Positions 1 through 8,423 of a stretch of 27,693 bases of DNA are shown in pieces (within the stretch, counting starts at the first letter, position 1; every line of letters starts with the position of its first letter). This stretch comes from an uncultured Flavobacterium sp. (GTDB lineage: Bacteria; Bacteroidota; Bacteroidia; Flavobacteriales; Flavobacteriaceae): NCBI RefSeq assembly GCF_946479975.1, contig NZ_CAMLIX010000035.1, positions 1-27,693 of the forward strand, given 5' to 3'. Under the pieces are notes generated by a model. The model saw nothing but the letters and a program-made list of their open reading frames with translations, ran no database searches and was not told the origin of the DNA. Made by a program: the position numbers and the translations under genes.

Positions 1-14
1 TTTCTAGAGATTAT

Positions 15-53
15 AAAAAAACCGTCCCGTTCAAAAAACAGGACGGTTTTTTT
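15..53. terminator. Bidirectional intrinsic terminator
   Basis: A perfect 13-bp stem pairs 15-27 with 41-53. It has a GC-rich core (CCGTCC/GGACGG), with A7 on the left and T7 on the right, so both strands get a U-tract. An inner GTT/AAC pairing tightens the loop. It lies 5 bp past the stop codon of the fasciclin gene and probably ends that transcript. It may also serve a rightward gene outside the window. Confidence 0.9.
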
Positions 54-57
54 ATGC

Positions 58-1035
58 TTAAAATTTAGGGAGTAAAACTTTATCAATGACGTGAATAATT
101 CCGTTCGAACATTGAACATCTGTTGCAATAATAGCACTTACTCTATTATTTGTATCAGTAATTTTTGCGCCTCCTGTAAGTCCAATTGTAAAATTTTGAC
201 TTGCAAAAGTACTAACTACCTGCCCGTTTGTTAGAGAAGTCGATTGCACATTTGCACCAGTAACCACATGATATTTTAAAGTAGTTTCTAAAACATTAGC
301 AGGAATTGCTGGCAGACCAGAAAAACCAGTTTCTGTTAGGAAGTTTGTAAATGCAGTATTTGTAGGTGCAAAAACAGTAAAAGGTGAATTTGCAGTACCA
401 GATAATGTTGCGACAAAGCCAGATGCAGTGTTGTAACTCAACGCAGCCACAAGGGTTGAGAAATTTTTGTTGGCAACCGCATGATTAACGATTGTAGGTA
501 GTCCGATAACACCATCAACTACATGAATGATTCCGTTTGATGCTTCGATATCTGCAGTAATTACTGTTGCACCACCGTTTGTTTTTCCTCCATTAATATC
601 GACGCCTGTGTTTTTTTCCAAGTACATACTAATGGTATTTGAAGCTGAAGCACTTCCTTTAGCCAAAGTTTTTACATATCCTGTAGCAATCTCAGTAGAT
701 TTTACCTTTGTGCTTAAAACATGGTTGAGTAGTATTTCTTTTAAAGCAGGAACGGGAACTGCATTTAGATTAGCATAACCTTTTGCAGATAGAAAAGCGC
801 TGAAAGCTGTATTATTTGGTGCAAATACGGTATAAGTACCGGAGGAGTTCAGTGTAGTCGCTAAATCTGCTTTTTCTAAAGCTGCAACTAGAGAGCTAAG
901 ATTTGGATTTGCTTTTGCAATTGACAATATGGTTTGTGATTGTTGAGAATCATTATTATCGTCATTATTGCATGAAATTCCGACGAAAGCAAGTAATGCT
1001 AACAGAGCAATTAATTTAATTTTGATTGTTTTCAT
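58..1035 (-). CDS. Fasciclin (FAS1) domain lipoprotein, two domains
   Basis: A 325-residue protein predicted to be a surface or periplasmic lipoprotein. Residues 1-21 form a lipoprotein signal peptide ending in VGIS with the lipid Cys at 22, followed by an Asn/Asp-rich linker (NNDDNND). Two FAS1 modules follow, at about residues 36-180 and 184-325. Each has the H1 motif (TVFAPNNTAF; TVFAPTNTAF), a central His motif (LLNHVL; LKYHVV) and the H2 motif (NGIIHVVD; NGIIHVID). FAS1 modules usually mediate adhesion or ligand binding; the ligand here is unknown. The gene stands alone, is read toward a strong terminator, and is divergent from the MORN gene. No clean TAnnTTTG box was found upstream. Family assignment is secure; the role is inferred. 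Confidence 0.95.
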   Translation of the reverse strand: MKTIKIKLIALLALLAFVGISCNNDDNNDSQQSQTILSIAKANPNLSSLVAALEKADLATTLNSSGTYTVFAPNNTAFSAFLSAKGYANLNAVPVPALKEILLNHVLSTKVKSTEIATGYVKTLAKGSASASNTISMYLEKNTGVDINGGKTNGGATVITADIEASNGIIHVVDGVIGLPTIVNHAVANKNFSTLVAALSYNTASGFVATLSGTANSPFTVFAPTNTAFTNFLTETGFSGLPAIPANVLETTLKYHVVTGANVQSTSLTNGQVVSTFASQNFTIGLTGGAKITDTNNRVSAIIATDVQCSNGIIHVIDKVLLPKF

Positions 1036-1343
1036 GATCTTTTGTTTTTTTTTGTTTGTCTTACTAAGTTACTTATTTTGTTTAACAAAATGTTTAAAAA
1101 GTTAAACAAAATAGTAGGAAAAATAAATATTTAACTTTTGTTGTATTTTTTTAGTGTATTGATTTTTAGGTGATTGTGTTGCGTTGTTTCGTTTGTATAG
1201 GAATTTGTTTATTTTTCTCTCGTTTTCAAGATTAAACAAAAACAAAATGCTTTTTTTTACTATAAAGAATCAGTTTATGTCAAAATGATTCTATTTTTGC
1301 AATACTAAAACTCAATTTTAGTTGTTATATAGAAAAATTAACT
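1036..1343. promoter_or_regulatory. Divergent intergenic region with a promoter for the MORN gene
   Basis: This 308-bp AT-rich gap lies between two divergent genes. A perfect TAnnTTTG box (TATTTTTG) at 1292-1299 is a plausible -7 element for the rightward MORN gene, about 45 bp before its ATG. No well-spaced TTG -33 element was seen. The leftward fasciclin gene has only near matches. There is a short TTTAAC/GTTAAA-rich patch at about 1079-1136. No small gene or RNA was recognised. Confidence 0.5.
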
Positions 1344-2057
1344 ATGAAGAATTTTTGGATTTTATTTTTGATCAGCGTTGCAGCTTATTCACAAGAATTT
1401 AATAAAGTGGATGCGAATGGGAAAAAAGACGGCCTTTGGAAAGGAACGTATACCGAATCTAAACGACCTCGTTATGAAGGAACTTTTAACCACGGAAAAG
1501 AAACGGGCATTTTTAAATTTTTTGATGATACCAAAAAAGGAGATGTTTTAGCCACAAGAGATTTTAGTGCCAATGATGGAAGCTCTTACACTATATTTTA
1601 TGATCAAGCCAAAAATAAGGTTAGTGAAGGCAAAGAGGTTGGGAAATCTCGTGAAGGAGAATGGAAATATTACCATAAAGCTTCGAAGGTTTTAATGACA
1701 GTTGAAAATTATAAAAATGGAAAACTAGAAGGTCTGCGAACTATTTATTATCCAAATGCAAATGTTGCAGAAGAGATGATGTATAAAAATGGTGTAAAAG
1801 AAGGTCCGTATAAAAAAATAGGGCAGGACGGTACGCTTTTAGAAGAATCTAATTTTAAAAATAACGAGTACAACGGAGACGCTGTTTTTTATGATACAGA
1901 TAAAAATATTGCTTCTAAAGGTAAATTTGCGAATGGTAAAAAAGCTGGAATGTGGCAGTTTTATCAAAAGGGAAAATTGGTAAAGGAAATAAATATGAGT
2001 GATCCTAAAAACACTAATAAAGCTTCTGAAAAAGGTCCAGCTCCCAAAAAGCAATAA
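1344..2057 (+). CDS. Exported MORN-repeat (YwqK-like) protein
   Basis: A 237-residue protein with a short signal peptide (MKNFWILFLISVAAYS, probable cleavage before Gln17), so probably periplasmic or surface-exposed. The rest is a run of degenerate repeats of about 22-24 residues of the MORN/YwqK type. Examples are GKKDGLWKGTY, GKLEGLRTIYY, GVKEGPYKK, NEYNGDAVFY and GKKAGMWQFYQKGKLV, each with a G-x-x-x-G-x-W/Y-x-x-Y/F core. The C-terminal tail is Lys/Pro-rich (KGPAPKKQ). Such repeats form an extended beta-hairpin solenoid. Homologues are often named 'YwqK family antitoxin', but no toxin gene lies beside it. It converges with the next gene across a hairpin. No specific function can be assigned. 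Confidence 0.85.
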   Translation: MKNFWILFLISVAAYSQEFNKVDANGKKDGLWKGTYTESKRPRYEGTFNHGKETGIFKFFDDTKKGDVLATRDFSANDGSSYTIFYDQAKNKVSEGKEVGKSREGEWKYYHKASKVLMTVENYKNGKLEGLRTIYYPNANVAEEMMYKNGVKEGPYKKIGQDGTLLEESNFKNNEYNGDAVFYDTDKNIASKGKFANGKKAGMWQFYQKGKLVKEINMSDPKNTNKASEKGPAPKKQ

Positions 2058-2109
2058 AATAAAATTGCTGTAAGTACTTTATTAAAATAAAATAGGTCAG
2101 GATTTTCTA

Positions 2110-2142
2110 TATCCTAAAAGGTTTTTGAAACCTGTTAGGATA
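2110..2142. repeat. Interrupted palindrome between convergent genes
   Basis: The left arm TATCCTAA-a-AGGTTT (2110-2124) pairs with AAACCT-g-TTAGGATA (2128-2142) across a 3-nt loop, giving 14 pairs with one A/G mismatch. There is no clean U-tract after it on either strand. It could terminate both convergent transcripts inefficiently. It also resembles a dispersed AAACCTGTTAGG-type intergenic element, which I recall from flavobacterial genomes but cannot verify here. Confidence 0.7.
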
Positions 2143-2174
2143 GTATTTTACGGTCTTTTAATCGATTTAGATTG

Positions 2175-4052
2175 TTAATCATTAAAAGGACGAACTTGTT
2201 TGATATATAAATCCCTTTTTTCGCCAACAATTTTAAATTCAATATCAACAGGGTGAAATTGGTTTTTGCGCCAATAACGATACATTTTTTCTTCGATTTT
2301 TCTGCTGACATTGAAGATATTACTCATTTCTTTTCGACTCAATAAAGGTTCATTATTATTGAGATTTGAATTAGAAGTATAATCGATGTCAAAATCTATT
2401 TCGTCTTTTCCGTCATTAAAATGATAAGCAACAAACTGCTCGCAGATTTCGCCTTTTTCTGGTTTTACAACTGAGTTTTCTCCTTTTTGAACATTTACAG
2501 TTATGCCTGGAAAATTACTTCTGAAAAGATTTTTGGTAATGATAACACCGTTTGTTAATTCGTCAGGAAAAGACTGATGCACCAAAACTCCCATTGCAAT
2601 ATTTTGCTGATCGATTCCAAAAAGCTCTCTTTCATTATAAGATCCTTCATTCCAAACACTTGCCCAAACTTGTTTTATTGCTTTTTCAAAAGTTTTAATA
2701 GAATCTCCTAAAATTCCTGTTTTAGAATCGTACAATCCAGCGCCATTAAAATCATCTAAATCTTCTGCATTTGTAGAAGATCGAAATCTGAAATTCTTGA
2801 ATTTAGCATTTTTGAAAGCTATATTTAGCTTTAAAATTAGTTCTGGATCAATAGGTTCTTTTTTAATGGCATCTCTAATTTTTTTCAACTGCTGATTGAT
2901 CCAAACGGTTGAATCTTTTTTTGGAAAAGCTAAAAGCGCTGTAATTAAAGGAGAAATTGATTCTTTTTGAATGTGTTTCGTGTAAAAATAAAACGGAATC
3001 GCATGCGCATCTTCTGGTGTTTTAAACGGAGTTTCTTTTGAAATTGCAATTAAATACGCCATGTTTTGTGCTTTTGAACCAATATAATTTACTCCTTTTT
3101 TCGGGATTTGAGATAAATCTACCAATTCGGTTACACTGTTATCAATGATCAGCTTTTTCTTTTTCTTGATTGATTTTACTGGAATTTTTTTAGTTGTTTC
3201 TTTAATAAAAAACGTGTCAACTTGTATTTTAAGTTCGACTTTTTTAGAAAGTAGTTTTTTGAGATTGTTATCCTTTTCGATTTCTGTGTAAGCCATAATT
3301 GGAATTTTTCTGTTTTTTCCTAAAAGAACCAAATGACTTAATGGTGTCTGAAGTTCATTCACAATTATTCCTCTTACGTTTGGAAGAATGTCAGGTGTTC
3401 CATCCAAAATAATAATTTGATCAGAACTAGGTTTTATCGTTTCTAATTCTTTGATTTTATATTTTTTTAAAATTCCGATGTTACTTCCTCGAACAACTTC
3501 CTGATATTTAATTTCACCAAAAATATAATCTGATTTTACACACGGAATCTTAAATTTTTGTTCTTGAAACCAATTCATCATTTCTGGATTATTCAAATAA
3601 AATTTAAATTTATCGCCAATAAAAGTGGAATTTTTGACCAGATTAAAAAAACGTTCAATCAGCGGAATTGGCATGTGATCTGACGCAGCGAGTTCAAAAA
3701 TCCATTTTTCGGTTCCTTTAATGTGGTTTAGATTACCCAGAAGAAAATCTCGGTCTTTTTCTGTATTGCTGTAATTTTCATTGTTAAAAATATCAAGATC
3801 TGAAGTGTATCCTAAATAATTTGTCACAAAATCATAATGTAGTAAAATAAGACTACTGTTGAAGTAATACATTTTTTGTTTTCGCAAATCGTAAATCACT
3901 TTTACTGATTCGATATTCGAGAATTTATCAGACAAAGGTTTTCCTTTAAACGCTTTGTAAGCTTCATAATTTGGAAGAGAAGCTGCAAAACGCTGAGCGC
4001 TTAAACCTGTTAACGCAAAAAAGAAAAATAAGCCGTAAATGTATTTTTTCAT
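2175..4052 (-). CDS. Exported PEP/pyruvate-dikinase-like protein (phosphohistidine domain then ATP-grasp)
   Basis: A 625-residue protein starting with a signal peptide (MKKYIYGLFFFFALTGLSAQ). Residues 20-205 match no domain I know. Residues 215-255 look like the mobile phosphohistidine domain of PEP-utilising enzymes: RGIIVNE, then TPLSHLVLLGKN with the candidate phospho-His at 240. A Lys-rich linker follows (about 285-300). Residues 320-622 resemble the PPDK N-terminal ATP-grasp domain: GSKAQNMAYL, FRFRSSTNAEDLDDFNGAG (422-440), MGVLVHQSF and the final DIEFKI...LYIKQVRPF. The His domain before the ATP domain, with no PEP-binding barrel, is the order in glucan water dikinases, not in PEP synthase. 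Export is odd for an ATP-using enzyme. Family assignment is good; substrate and activity are unknown. Confidence 0.85.
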   Translation of the reverse strand: MKKYIYGLFFFFALTGLSAQRFAASLPNYEAYKAFKGKPLSDKFSNIESVKVIYDLRKQKMYYFNSSLILLHYDFVTNYLGYTSDLDIFNNENYSNTEKDRDFLLGNLNHIKGTEKWIFELAASDHMPIPLIERFFNLVKNSTFIGDKFKFYLNNPEMMNWFQEQKFKIPCVKSDYIFGEIKYQEVVRGSNIGILKKYKIKELETIKPSSDQIIILDGTPDILPNVRGIIVNELQTPLSHLVLLGKNRKIPIMAYTEIEKDNNLKKLLSKKVELKIQVDTFFIKETTKKIPVKSIKKKKKLIIDNSVTELVDLSQIPKKGVNYIGSKAQNMAYLIAISKETPFKTPEDAHAIPFYFYTKHIQKESISPLITALLAFPKKDSTVWINQQLKKIRDAIKKEPIDPELILKLNIAFKNAKFKNFRFRSSTNAEDLDDFNGAGLYDSKTGILGDSIKTFEKAIKQVWASVWNEGSYNERELFGIDQQNIAMGVLVHQSFPDELTNGVIITKNLFRSNFPGITVNVQKGENSVVKPEKGEICEQFVAYHFNDGKDEIDFDIDYTSNSNLNNNEPLLSRKEMSNIFNVSRKIEEKMYRYWRKNQFHPVDIEFKIVGEKRDLYIKQVRPFND

Positions 4053-4134
4053 ATTTAAAAAATGTATGATTAAATGTACTTAAAAAAGCAATAAGTTTTA
4101 TCTACCACGAGATTGCTTAAAGTAATGACAACCA

Positions 4135-4167
4135 TTGTGAATTTTTCTATTATTTGGCGTACCTTTG
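4135..4167 (+). promoter_or_regulatory. Promoter of mnmA (TTG-N22-TAnnTTTG)
   Basis: A perfect -7 box TACCTTTG lies at 4160-4167, with a TTG -33 element at 4135-4137 and a 22-bp spacer. Both fit the Bacteroidota primary sigma factor consensus. The predicted transcript start is about 20 bp before the mnmA ATG. Confidence 0.8.
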
Positions 4168-4194
4168 CAACCTTAAAAATTTAATCTTTTTAAA

Positions 4195-5382
4195 ATGAAA
4201 CGAGTAGTTGTTGGACTTTCAGGTGGAGTAGATTCTAGTGTTGCAGCTTATTTATTGCAGCAACAAGGATACGAAGTAATTGGCCTTTTTATGAAGAATT
4301 GGCACGATGATTCGGTTACTATCTCTAACGAATGTCCGTGGCTTGAAGACAGTAACGATGCTTTGCTTGTTGCTGAAAAGCTTGGAATACCGTTTCAAAC
4401 TGTTGATTTAAGTGAAGAATACAAAGAAAAAATCGTTGACTATATGTTTAACGAATACGAAAAAGGAAGAACTCCAAATCCTGACGTGCTTTGTAACCGC
4501 GAAATCAAATTTGATGTTTTTATGAAAATCGCTTTAAGTCTTGGCGCAGATTATGTGGCGACAGGACATTACTGCCAAAAAAACGAAATCGAAGTTGACG
4601 GAAAAACAGTTTATCAATTGATTGCTGGAAATGATGTCAATAAAGATCAGTCTTACTTTTTATGTCAATTATCGCAAGAACAATTGTCAAAAGCGTTGTT
4701 TCCTATTGGTGCTTTAACCAAACCAGAAGTGCGCGAAATTGCTGCCGAAATGGAATTGGTTACGGCAGAAAAGAAAGATTCTCAAGGTTTATGTTTTATT
4801 GGAAAAGTTCGCCTTCCTGAATTTTTACAACAAAAATTACAGCCAAAAGAAGGTAAAATTGTACAGGTTGATAAAAACGATCCTATTTACGCCACTGAAA
4901 AACCAGCAGGAATTTCTGTAGAAGAAGAATTGAAACTAGAATCTCAAAAACTAGACTACCTACCGACAATGGGAAAAGTGGTTGGAAAACATCAAGGCGC
5001 TCATTATTTTACAGTCGGACAAAGAAAAGGTTTGAATGTTGGAGGAACAACAGATCCTTTGTTTGTAATTGCTACAGATGTTGAAACCAATACTATTTAC
5101 ACCGGTTTATCAAGCCTACATCCAGGATTATTCAAAAAAGCTCTTTTTGTTGCAGAATCTGAAGTGCATTGGATTCGAGAAGATCTTACGCTAAAAGCAG
5201 GAGAAACAATGGAAGTAATGGCGAGAATTCGTTATCGTCAGCCATTGCAAAAAGCTGTTTTACATCAATTTGAAGGTGGCATGTATGTAGAATTTGAAGA
5301 ACCGCAGTCTGCTATTACTGAAGGACAGTTTGTTGCTTGGTATTTAGGAAATGAATTAGCTGGTTCGGGAGTAATTTCTTAG
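4195..5382 (+). CDS. mnmA: tRNA-specific 2-thiouridylase MnmA
   Basis: A 395-residue cytoplasmic enzyme that uses ATP and persulfide sulfur to make 2-thiouridine at the wobble position (U34) of Lys, Glu and Gln tRNAs. Visible landmarks are the N-terminal PP-loop [14 protein letters not shown] (7-20), [13 protein letters not shown] with the first catalytic Cys at 100, ATGHYC, KDQSYFL, and [11 protein letters not shown] with the second catalytic Cys at 200. In E. coli these are C102 and C199. The C-terminal beta-barrel part begins near [15 protein letters not shown]. An acidic insert near residues 240-260 ([13 protein letters not shown]) makes it slightly longer than the E. coli enzyme, as I would expect in Bacteroidota. 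It has its own promoter and starts a rightward run of genes. Confidence 0.97.
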   Translation: MKRVVVGLSGGVDSSVAAYLLQQQGYEVIGLFMKNWHDDSVTISNECPWLEDSNDALLVAEKLGIPFQTVDLSEEYKEKIVDYMFNEYEKGRTPNPDVLCNREIKFDVFMKIALSLGADYVATGHYCQKNEIEVDGKTVYQLIAGNDVNKDQSYFLCQLSQEQLSKALFPIGALTKPEVREIAAEMELVTAEKKDSQGLCFIGKVRLPEFLQQKLQPKEGKIVQVDKNDPIYATEKPAGISVEEELKLESQKLDYLPTMGKVVGKHQGAHYFTVGQRKGLNVGGTTDPLFVIATDVETNTIYTGLSSLHPGLFKKALFVAESEVHWIREDLTLKAGETMEVMARIRYRQPLQKAVLHQFEGGMYVEFEEPQSAITEGQFVAWYLGNELAGSGVIS

Positions 5383-5385
5383 CTT

Positions 5386-5420
5386 TATACTTTATTTGGA
5401 ATTGATTCCATAAAAGTATA
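5386..5420 (+). promoter_or_regulatory. Hairpin directly before the subtilase start codon
   Basis: The arms are TATACTTT (5386-5393) and AAAGTATA (5413-5420), with an inner GGAA/TTCC stem (5398-5401/5406-5409) and a TTGA loop. The hairpin starts 3 bp after the mnmA stop and ends 2 bp before the subtilase ATG. It has no U-tract. It could limit read-through or cover the translation start of the next gene. Confidence 0.6.
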
Positions 5421-5422
5421 CT

Positions 5423-7030
5423 ATGAGATATAACTTTACTTTTCTATTATTACTTCTTTCGTTTACAGTATTCGGACAGCAAGAAGCATGGGTTTACTTT
5501 AATGCTAAACCAAATGCACAAACGTTTTTTGATAATCCGCTGGCGGAGCTTTCTCAAAGAGCTTTAGATCGAAGGACTAATCAGAAGATTGCACTGGATT
5601 TTACTGATGCTCCTTTGGAAACTTCATTTGTAAATCAAATCAAATCGAGTACTGGAATTTCGGTGATGGCGCAGTCTAAATGGCTTAATGCATTGCATAT
5701 TCGCGGAGCTCAAGCAAATATTAACGCGCTGAAATCTTTATCGTTTGTACAAAAAGTAGATTTTGCTGATAGATCTTTAAACACAACAGGCAAAAAAACT
5801 GTTGAAGCTGCAATCAATCAGACAAAAAATAAATTAGAAACTGCTGTTGATTATTCTTATGGTAATTCTGCGAATCAAATCCAGATGTTGAATGGACAAG
5901 TTTTGCATCAGCAGAATTTTACTGGAGAAGGAAAAATTATAGCCGTTTTAGATGCTGGATTTCCAGGTGTCAATACTGCTCAGCCATTTGAAAATCTTAG
6001 AAATAATAATAAAATTTTGGGTGGTTACGATTATACTACTCGAAATGCTAATTTTTACGCAGGTGGGAGCCACGGAACTTCGGTGCTTTCTACAATGGGA
6101 GGATATAAAGAAAATGCTTTAATCGGAACTGCTCCAAATGCTTCTTATTATCTTTTTATTACTGAAATTGATGCAGAAGAAAATCCGCTTGAGGAATCGC
6201 TTTGGGTCGAAGCAGCTGAAAAAGCAGATGCTTTAGGAGTAGACATTATTACTACTTCGCTTGGGTATTTTCTGTATCGTGATGAAGTTAGGTATAATCA
6301 TACTTACAGCGATATGAACGGCGTGACTAATTTTATTTCGCGTGGTGCTGAAACTGCTTTCAACAAAGGAATTTTGGTTGTAGCTTCAGCAGGAAATGAA
6401 GGCAATCAAGCAGAAAAACATATTGGATCGCCTGCAGATGCGGTTTCTGTCTTAACAGTTGGATCGGTTACTGCTTCTAAAACAAAAACGGGATCTAGTT
6501 CGATTGGGCCAACTTATGATGGAAGAATAAAACCAGATGTCATGGCACAGGGAAATTTAGCAGTAGTTTCTGATGTTAATGGAAATATAACAACGGCAAA
6601 CGGAACCTCTTTTTCATGTCCGATTATGGCTGGAATGTGCGCATCTTTGTGGCAGGCATTTCCATCAAAAACAAACAAAGAAATCAGGCAAATGATTGTT
6701 GCATCTGCTGACAGATATTCTAGCCCTGATAATAATTATGGTTACGGAATTCCTAATTTTGGAGCCACTTTAAACGTAGATAATTTTATCGCAGAAACTG
6801 CTTTTTCTGTTTATCCAAATCCAGTAAAAAATACCGTTACGTTTTCTTATTTAAATCAAAATAATAGTGCGCTAGTTACGATTTATTCAGTTTTAGGTCA
6901 GAAATTAATGGAAGAAAAAATTAACAACTCCAATCCAGTTCTTTCTTTACAATCACTTCAAAGCGGTTTGTATTTTTATAGTTTTGATGCTGATAATCTG
7001 CATAAAACTGGAAAACTAATCAAGCAATAA
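5423..7030 (+). CDS. T9SS-secreted subtilisin-like serine protease (S8)
   Basis: A 535-residue protein with a signal peptide (about residues 1-18), a propeptide-like region (about 20-150) and an S8 catalytic domain. The triad is Asp177 (IIAVLDAG), His217 (GGSHGTSV) and Ser396 (NGTSFSCP), with the oxyanion Asn325 in ASAGNEGN. All are intact. Residues about 460-535 form a type A T9SS C-terminal sorting domain: FSVYPNPVKN, then VTIYSVLGQKL, LQSGLYFYSF and a final GKLIKQ. It is therefore predicted to cross the outer membrane through the type IX system and be released or surface-attached, probably to degrade external protein. It lies between mnmA (40 bp upstream) and a flavoprotein gene (10 bp downstream). 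No specific substrate is indicated. Confidence 0.95.
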   Translation: MRYNFTFLLLLLSFTVFGQQEAWVYFNAKPNAQTFFDNPLAELSQRALDRRTNQKIALDFTDAPLETSFVNQIKSSTGISVMAQSKWLNALHIRGAQANINALKSLSFVQKVDFADRSLNTTGKKTVEAAINQTKNKLETAVDYSYGNSANQIQMLNGQVLHQQNFTGEGKIIAVLDAGFPGVNTAQPFENLRNNNKILGGYDYTTRNANFYAGGSHGTSVLSTMGGYKENALIGTAPNASYYLFITEIDAEENPLEESLWVEAAEKADALGVDIITTSLGYFLYRDEVRYNHTYSDMNGVTNFISRGAETAFNKGILVVASAGNEGNQAEKHIGSPADAVSVLTVGSVTASKTKTGSSSIGPTYDGRIKPDVMAQGNLAVVSDVNGNITTANGTSFSCPIMAGMCASLWQAFPSKTNKEIRQMIVASADRYSSPDNNYGYGIPNFGATLNVDNFIAETAFSVYPNPVKNTVTFSYLNQNNSALVTIYSVLGQKLMEEKINNSNPVLSLQSLQSGLYFYSFDADNLHKTGKLIKQ

Positions 7031-7040
7031 TTTTTTCGGA

Positions 7041-7985
7041 ATGAATAAAATCACTCAACTTTTCAATATAAAATACCCACTCATTCAAGGCGGTATGATT
7101 TGGAACAGCGGTTACAAATTGGCTTCAGCGGTAAGTAATGCTGGAGGTTTAGGACTTATTGGTGCAGGTTCTATGTATCCTGAGGTTTTAAGAGAACACA
7201 TTCAAAAATGTAAAAAAGCGACCGATAAACCTTTTGGCGTTAATATTCCGATGTTATATCCCAATATTGAAGAAATCATGAATATTGTGGTTGAAGAGAG
7301 CGTTAAAATCGTTTTTACTTCTGCTGGAAATCCTAAAACATGGACTTCGTTTTTAAAAGAAAAAGGTATTACAGTTGTACATGTAGTAAGCAGTAGTGTG
7401 TTTGCATTGAAGGCACAGGAAGCAGGCGTTGATGCGGTTGTAGCCGAAGGTTTTGAAGCAGGTGGACATAACGGACGTGAAGAGACCACAACTTTGACTT
7501 TAATTCCGATGGTGAAAGAGAAAATCAACATACCATTAATCGCCGCCGGCGGAATTGCAACAGGAAGAGGAATGCTTGCTGCGATGGTTTTAGGAGCAGA
7601 CGGCGTTCAGGTAGGAAGTCGTTTTGCGGCCTCATTAGAATCTTCTGCACACAATAATTTTAAAGAAACGATAGTTAGTACTAAAGAAGGAGGAACTCAG
7701 TTGACTTTAAAAGAGTTAGCTCCAGTTCGATTGGTAAAAAATAAGTTTTTTAATGACGTTCAGGCTTTATATGAAAAATGCCCTTCTAAAGAAGATTTGA
7801 TACAGCTTTTAGGAAGAGCAAGAGCCAAAAAAGGAATGTTTGAAGGAGATTTGGAAGAGGGCGAATTAGAGATTGGTCAAATTGCCGGACTCATTCATGA
7901 AATTTTACCAGTTGAACAAATTATTCAACAAATGGTCTCAGAATTTGAAGCCGCAAGCAAAGAAAAGGCTACATTTGAGTTTTAA
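7041..7985 (+). CDS. FMN-dependent oxidoreductase, FabK / nitronate monooxygenase family
   Basis: A 314-residue cytoplasmic TIM-barrel flavoprotein. Landmarks are the N-terminal LIQGGMIWNSG (14-24), AGGLGLIG (34-41), KPFGVNIPML, AEGFEAGGHNG (135-145) with a His at 143, IPLIAAGGIATG (164-175) and LGADGVQVGSRF. These are shared by FabK (FMN enoyl-ACP reductase II, whose key His lies at nearly the same position) and class I nitronate monooxygenases. The AEGxEAGGH segment with a well-conserved KPFGVNI block looks more FabK-like to me, but the annotation usual for flavobacteria is nitronate monooxygenase. It starts 10 bp after the subtilase stop and is probably co-transcribed. The family is certain; the exact reaction is not. 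Confidence 0.88.
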   Translation: MNKITQLFNIKYPLIQGGMIWNSGYKLASAVSNAGGLGLIGAGSMYPEVLREHIQKCKKATDKPFGVNIPMLYPNIEEIMNIVVEESVKIVFTSAGNPKTWTSFLKEKGITVVHVVSSSVFALKAQEAGVDAVVAEGFEAGGHNGREETTTLTLIPMVKEKINIPLIAAGGIATGRGMLAAMVLGADGVQVGSRFAASLESSAHNNFKETIVSTKEGGTQLTLKELAPVRLVKNKFFNDVQALYEKCPSKEDLIQLLGRARAKKGMFEGDLEEGELEIGQIAGLIHEILPVEQIIQQMVSEFEAASKEKATFEF

Positions 7986-8005
7986 TTATCTGCAAGAAAT
8001 ATTTT

Positions 8006-8416
8006 ATGAATTCCCTACGCACCTATATATTACTTTTATTTTTAGCTTTTGGATTGCAACAGGTTCAGAGTCAGTCTTATCATTTTAAAACTTCAGGATT
8101 TAGTGTTTTAGAAAAAAATCAAAGAGGCAAGTGGGGCGAGTGGTCCAATCTGGATCTGGTAAATCTATCGGTTGTTTTAGATACCAATAAACATAGGATC
8201 GTCGTGTATTCGCAGGAAATACAGTTATTTAATATTTTAAATTATATCGAACGCGAAGAAAATGATACCGATATCGTGTATTCTTTTATGTGTAAAGACA
8301 ACGATGGGCGAGAATGTAAATTGTCAATAATAACTCGCAAAAAGCAGGATTTCCGTAAACAGCTTTATATAAATTACGACGATCATATTATACTTTACAA
8401 TATTTTTACGGTGTAA
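8006..8416 (+). CDS. Small secreted protein of unknown function
   Basis: A 136-residue protein with a clear signal peptide (MNSLRTYILLLFLAFGLQQVQSQ, cleavage probably before Gln22 or Ser23). The mature part is about 113 residues, with alternating hydrophobic and charged stretches suggesting beta strands (VNLSVVLDTNKHRIVVYS; DIVYSFMCKDNDGRECKLSII). It contains two Cys (MCKDNDGREC) that could form a disulfide outside the cytoplasm. I recognise no named domain. It begins 20 bp after the flavoprotein gene and is probably the last gene of that transcript. An octamer repeat array follows. Confidence 0.75.
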   Translation: MNSLRTYILLLFLAFGLQQVQSQSYHFKTSGFSVLEKNQRGKWGEWSNLDLVNLSVVLDTNKHRIVVYSQEIQLFNILNYIEREENDTDIVYSFMCKDNDGRECKLSIITRKKQDFRKQLYINYDDHIILYNIFTV

Positions 8417-8423
8417 AGTGAGT

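Noticed and set aside
527..778. Plus-strand frame inside the fasciclin gene
   Set aside because: It lies wholly within a well-supported FAS1 gene on the other strand, has no promoter or recognisable domain, and is explained as a shadow.
1344..2057. MORN protein as the antitoxin of a toxin-antitoxin pair
   Set aside because: The 'YwqK antitoxin' name is inherited from homologues. The protein is exported, and no toxin gene lies beside it.
2175..4052. Genuine PEP synthase or PPDK
   Set aside because: There is no PEP/pyruvate-binding barrel, the domain order is reversed, and a signal peptide is present.
5423..7985. mnmA-subtilase-flavoprotein run as a functional system
   Set aside because: The products act in tRNA modification, external proteolysis and small-molecule redox chemistry. 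Close spacing is the only link, and a hairpin separates the first two.
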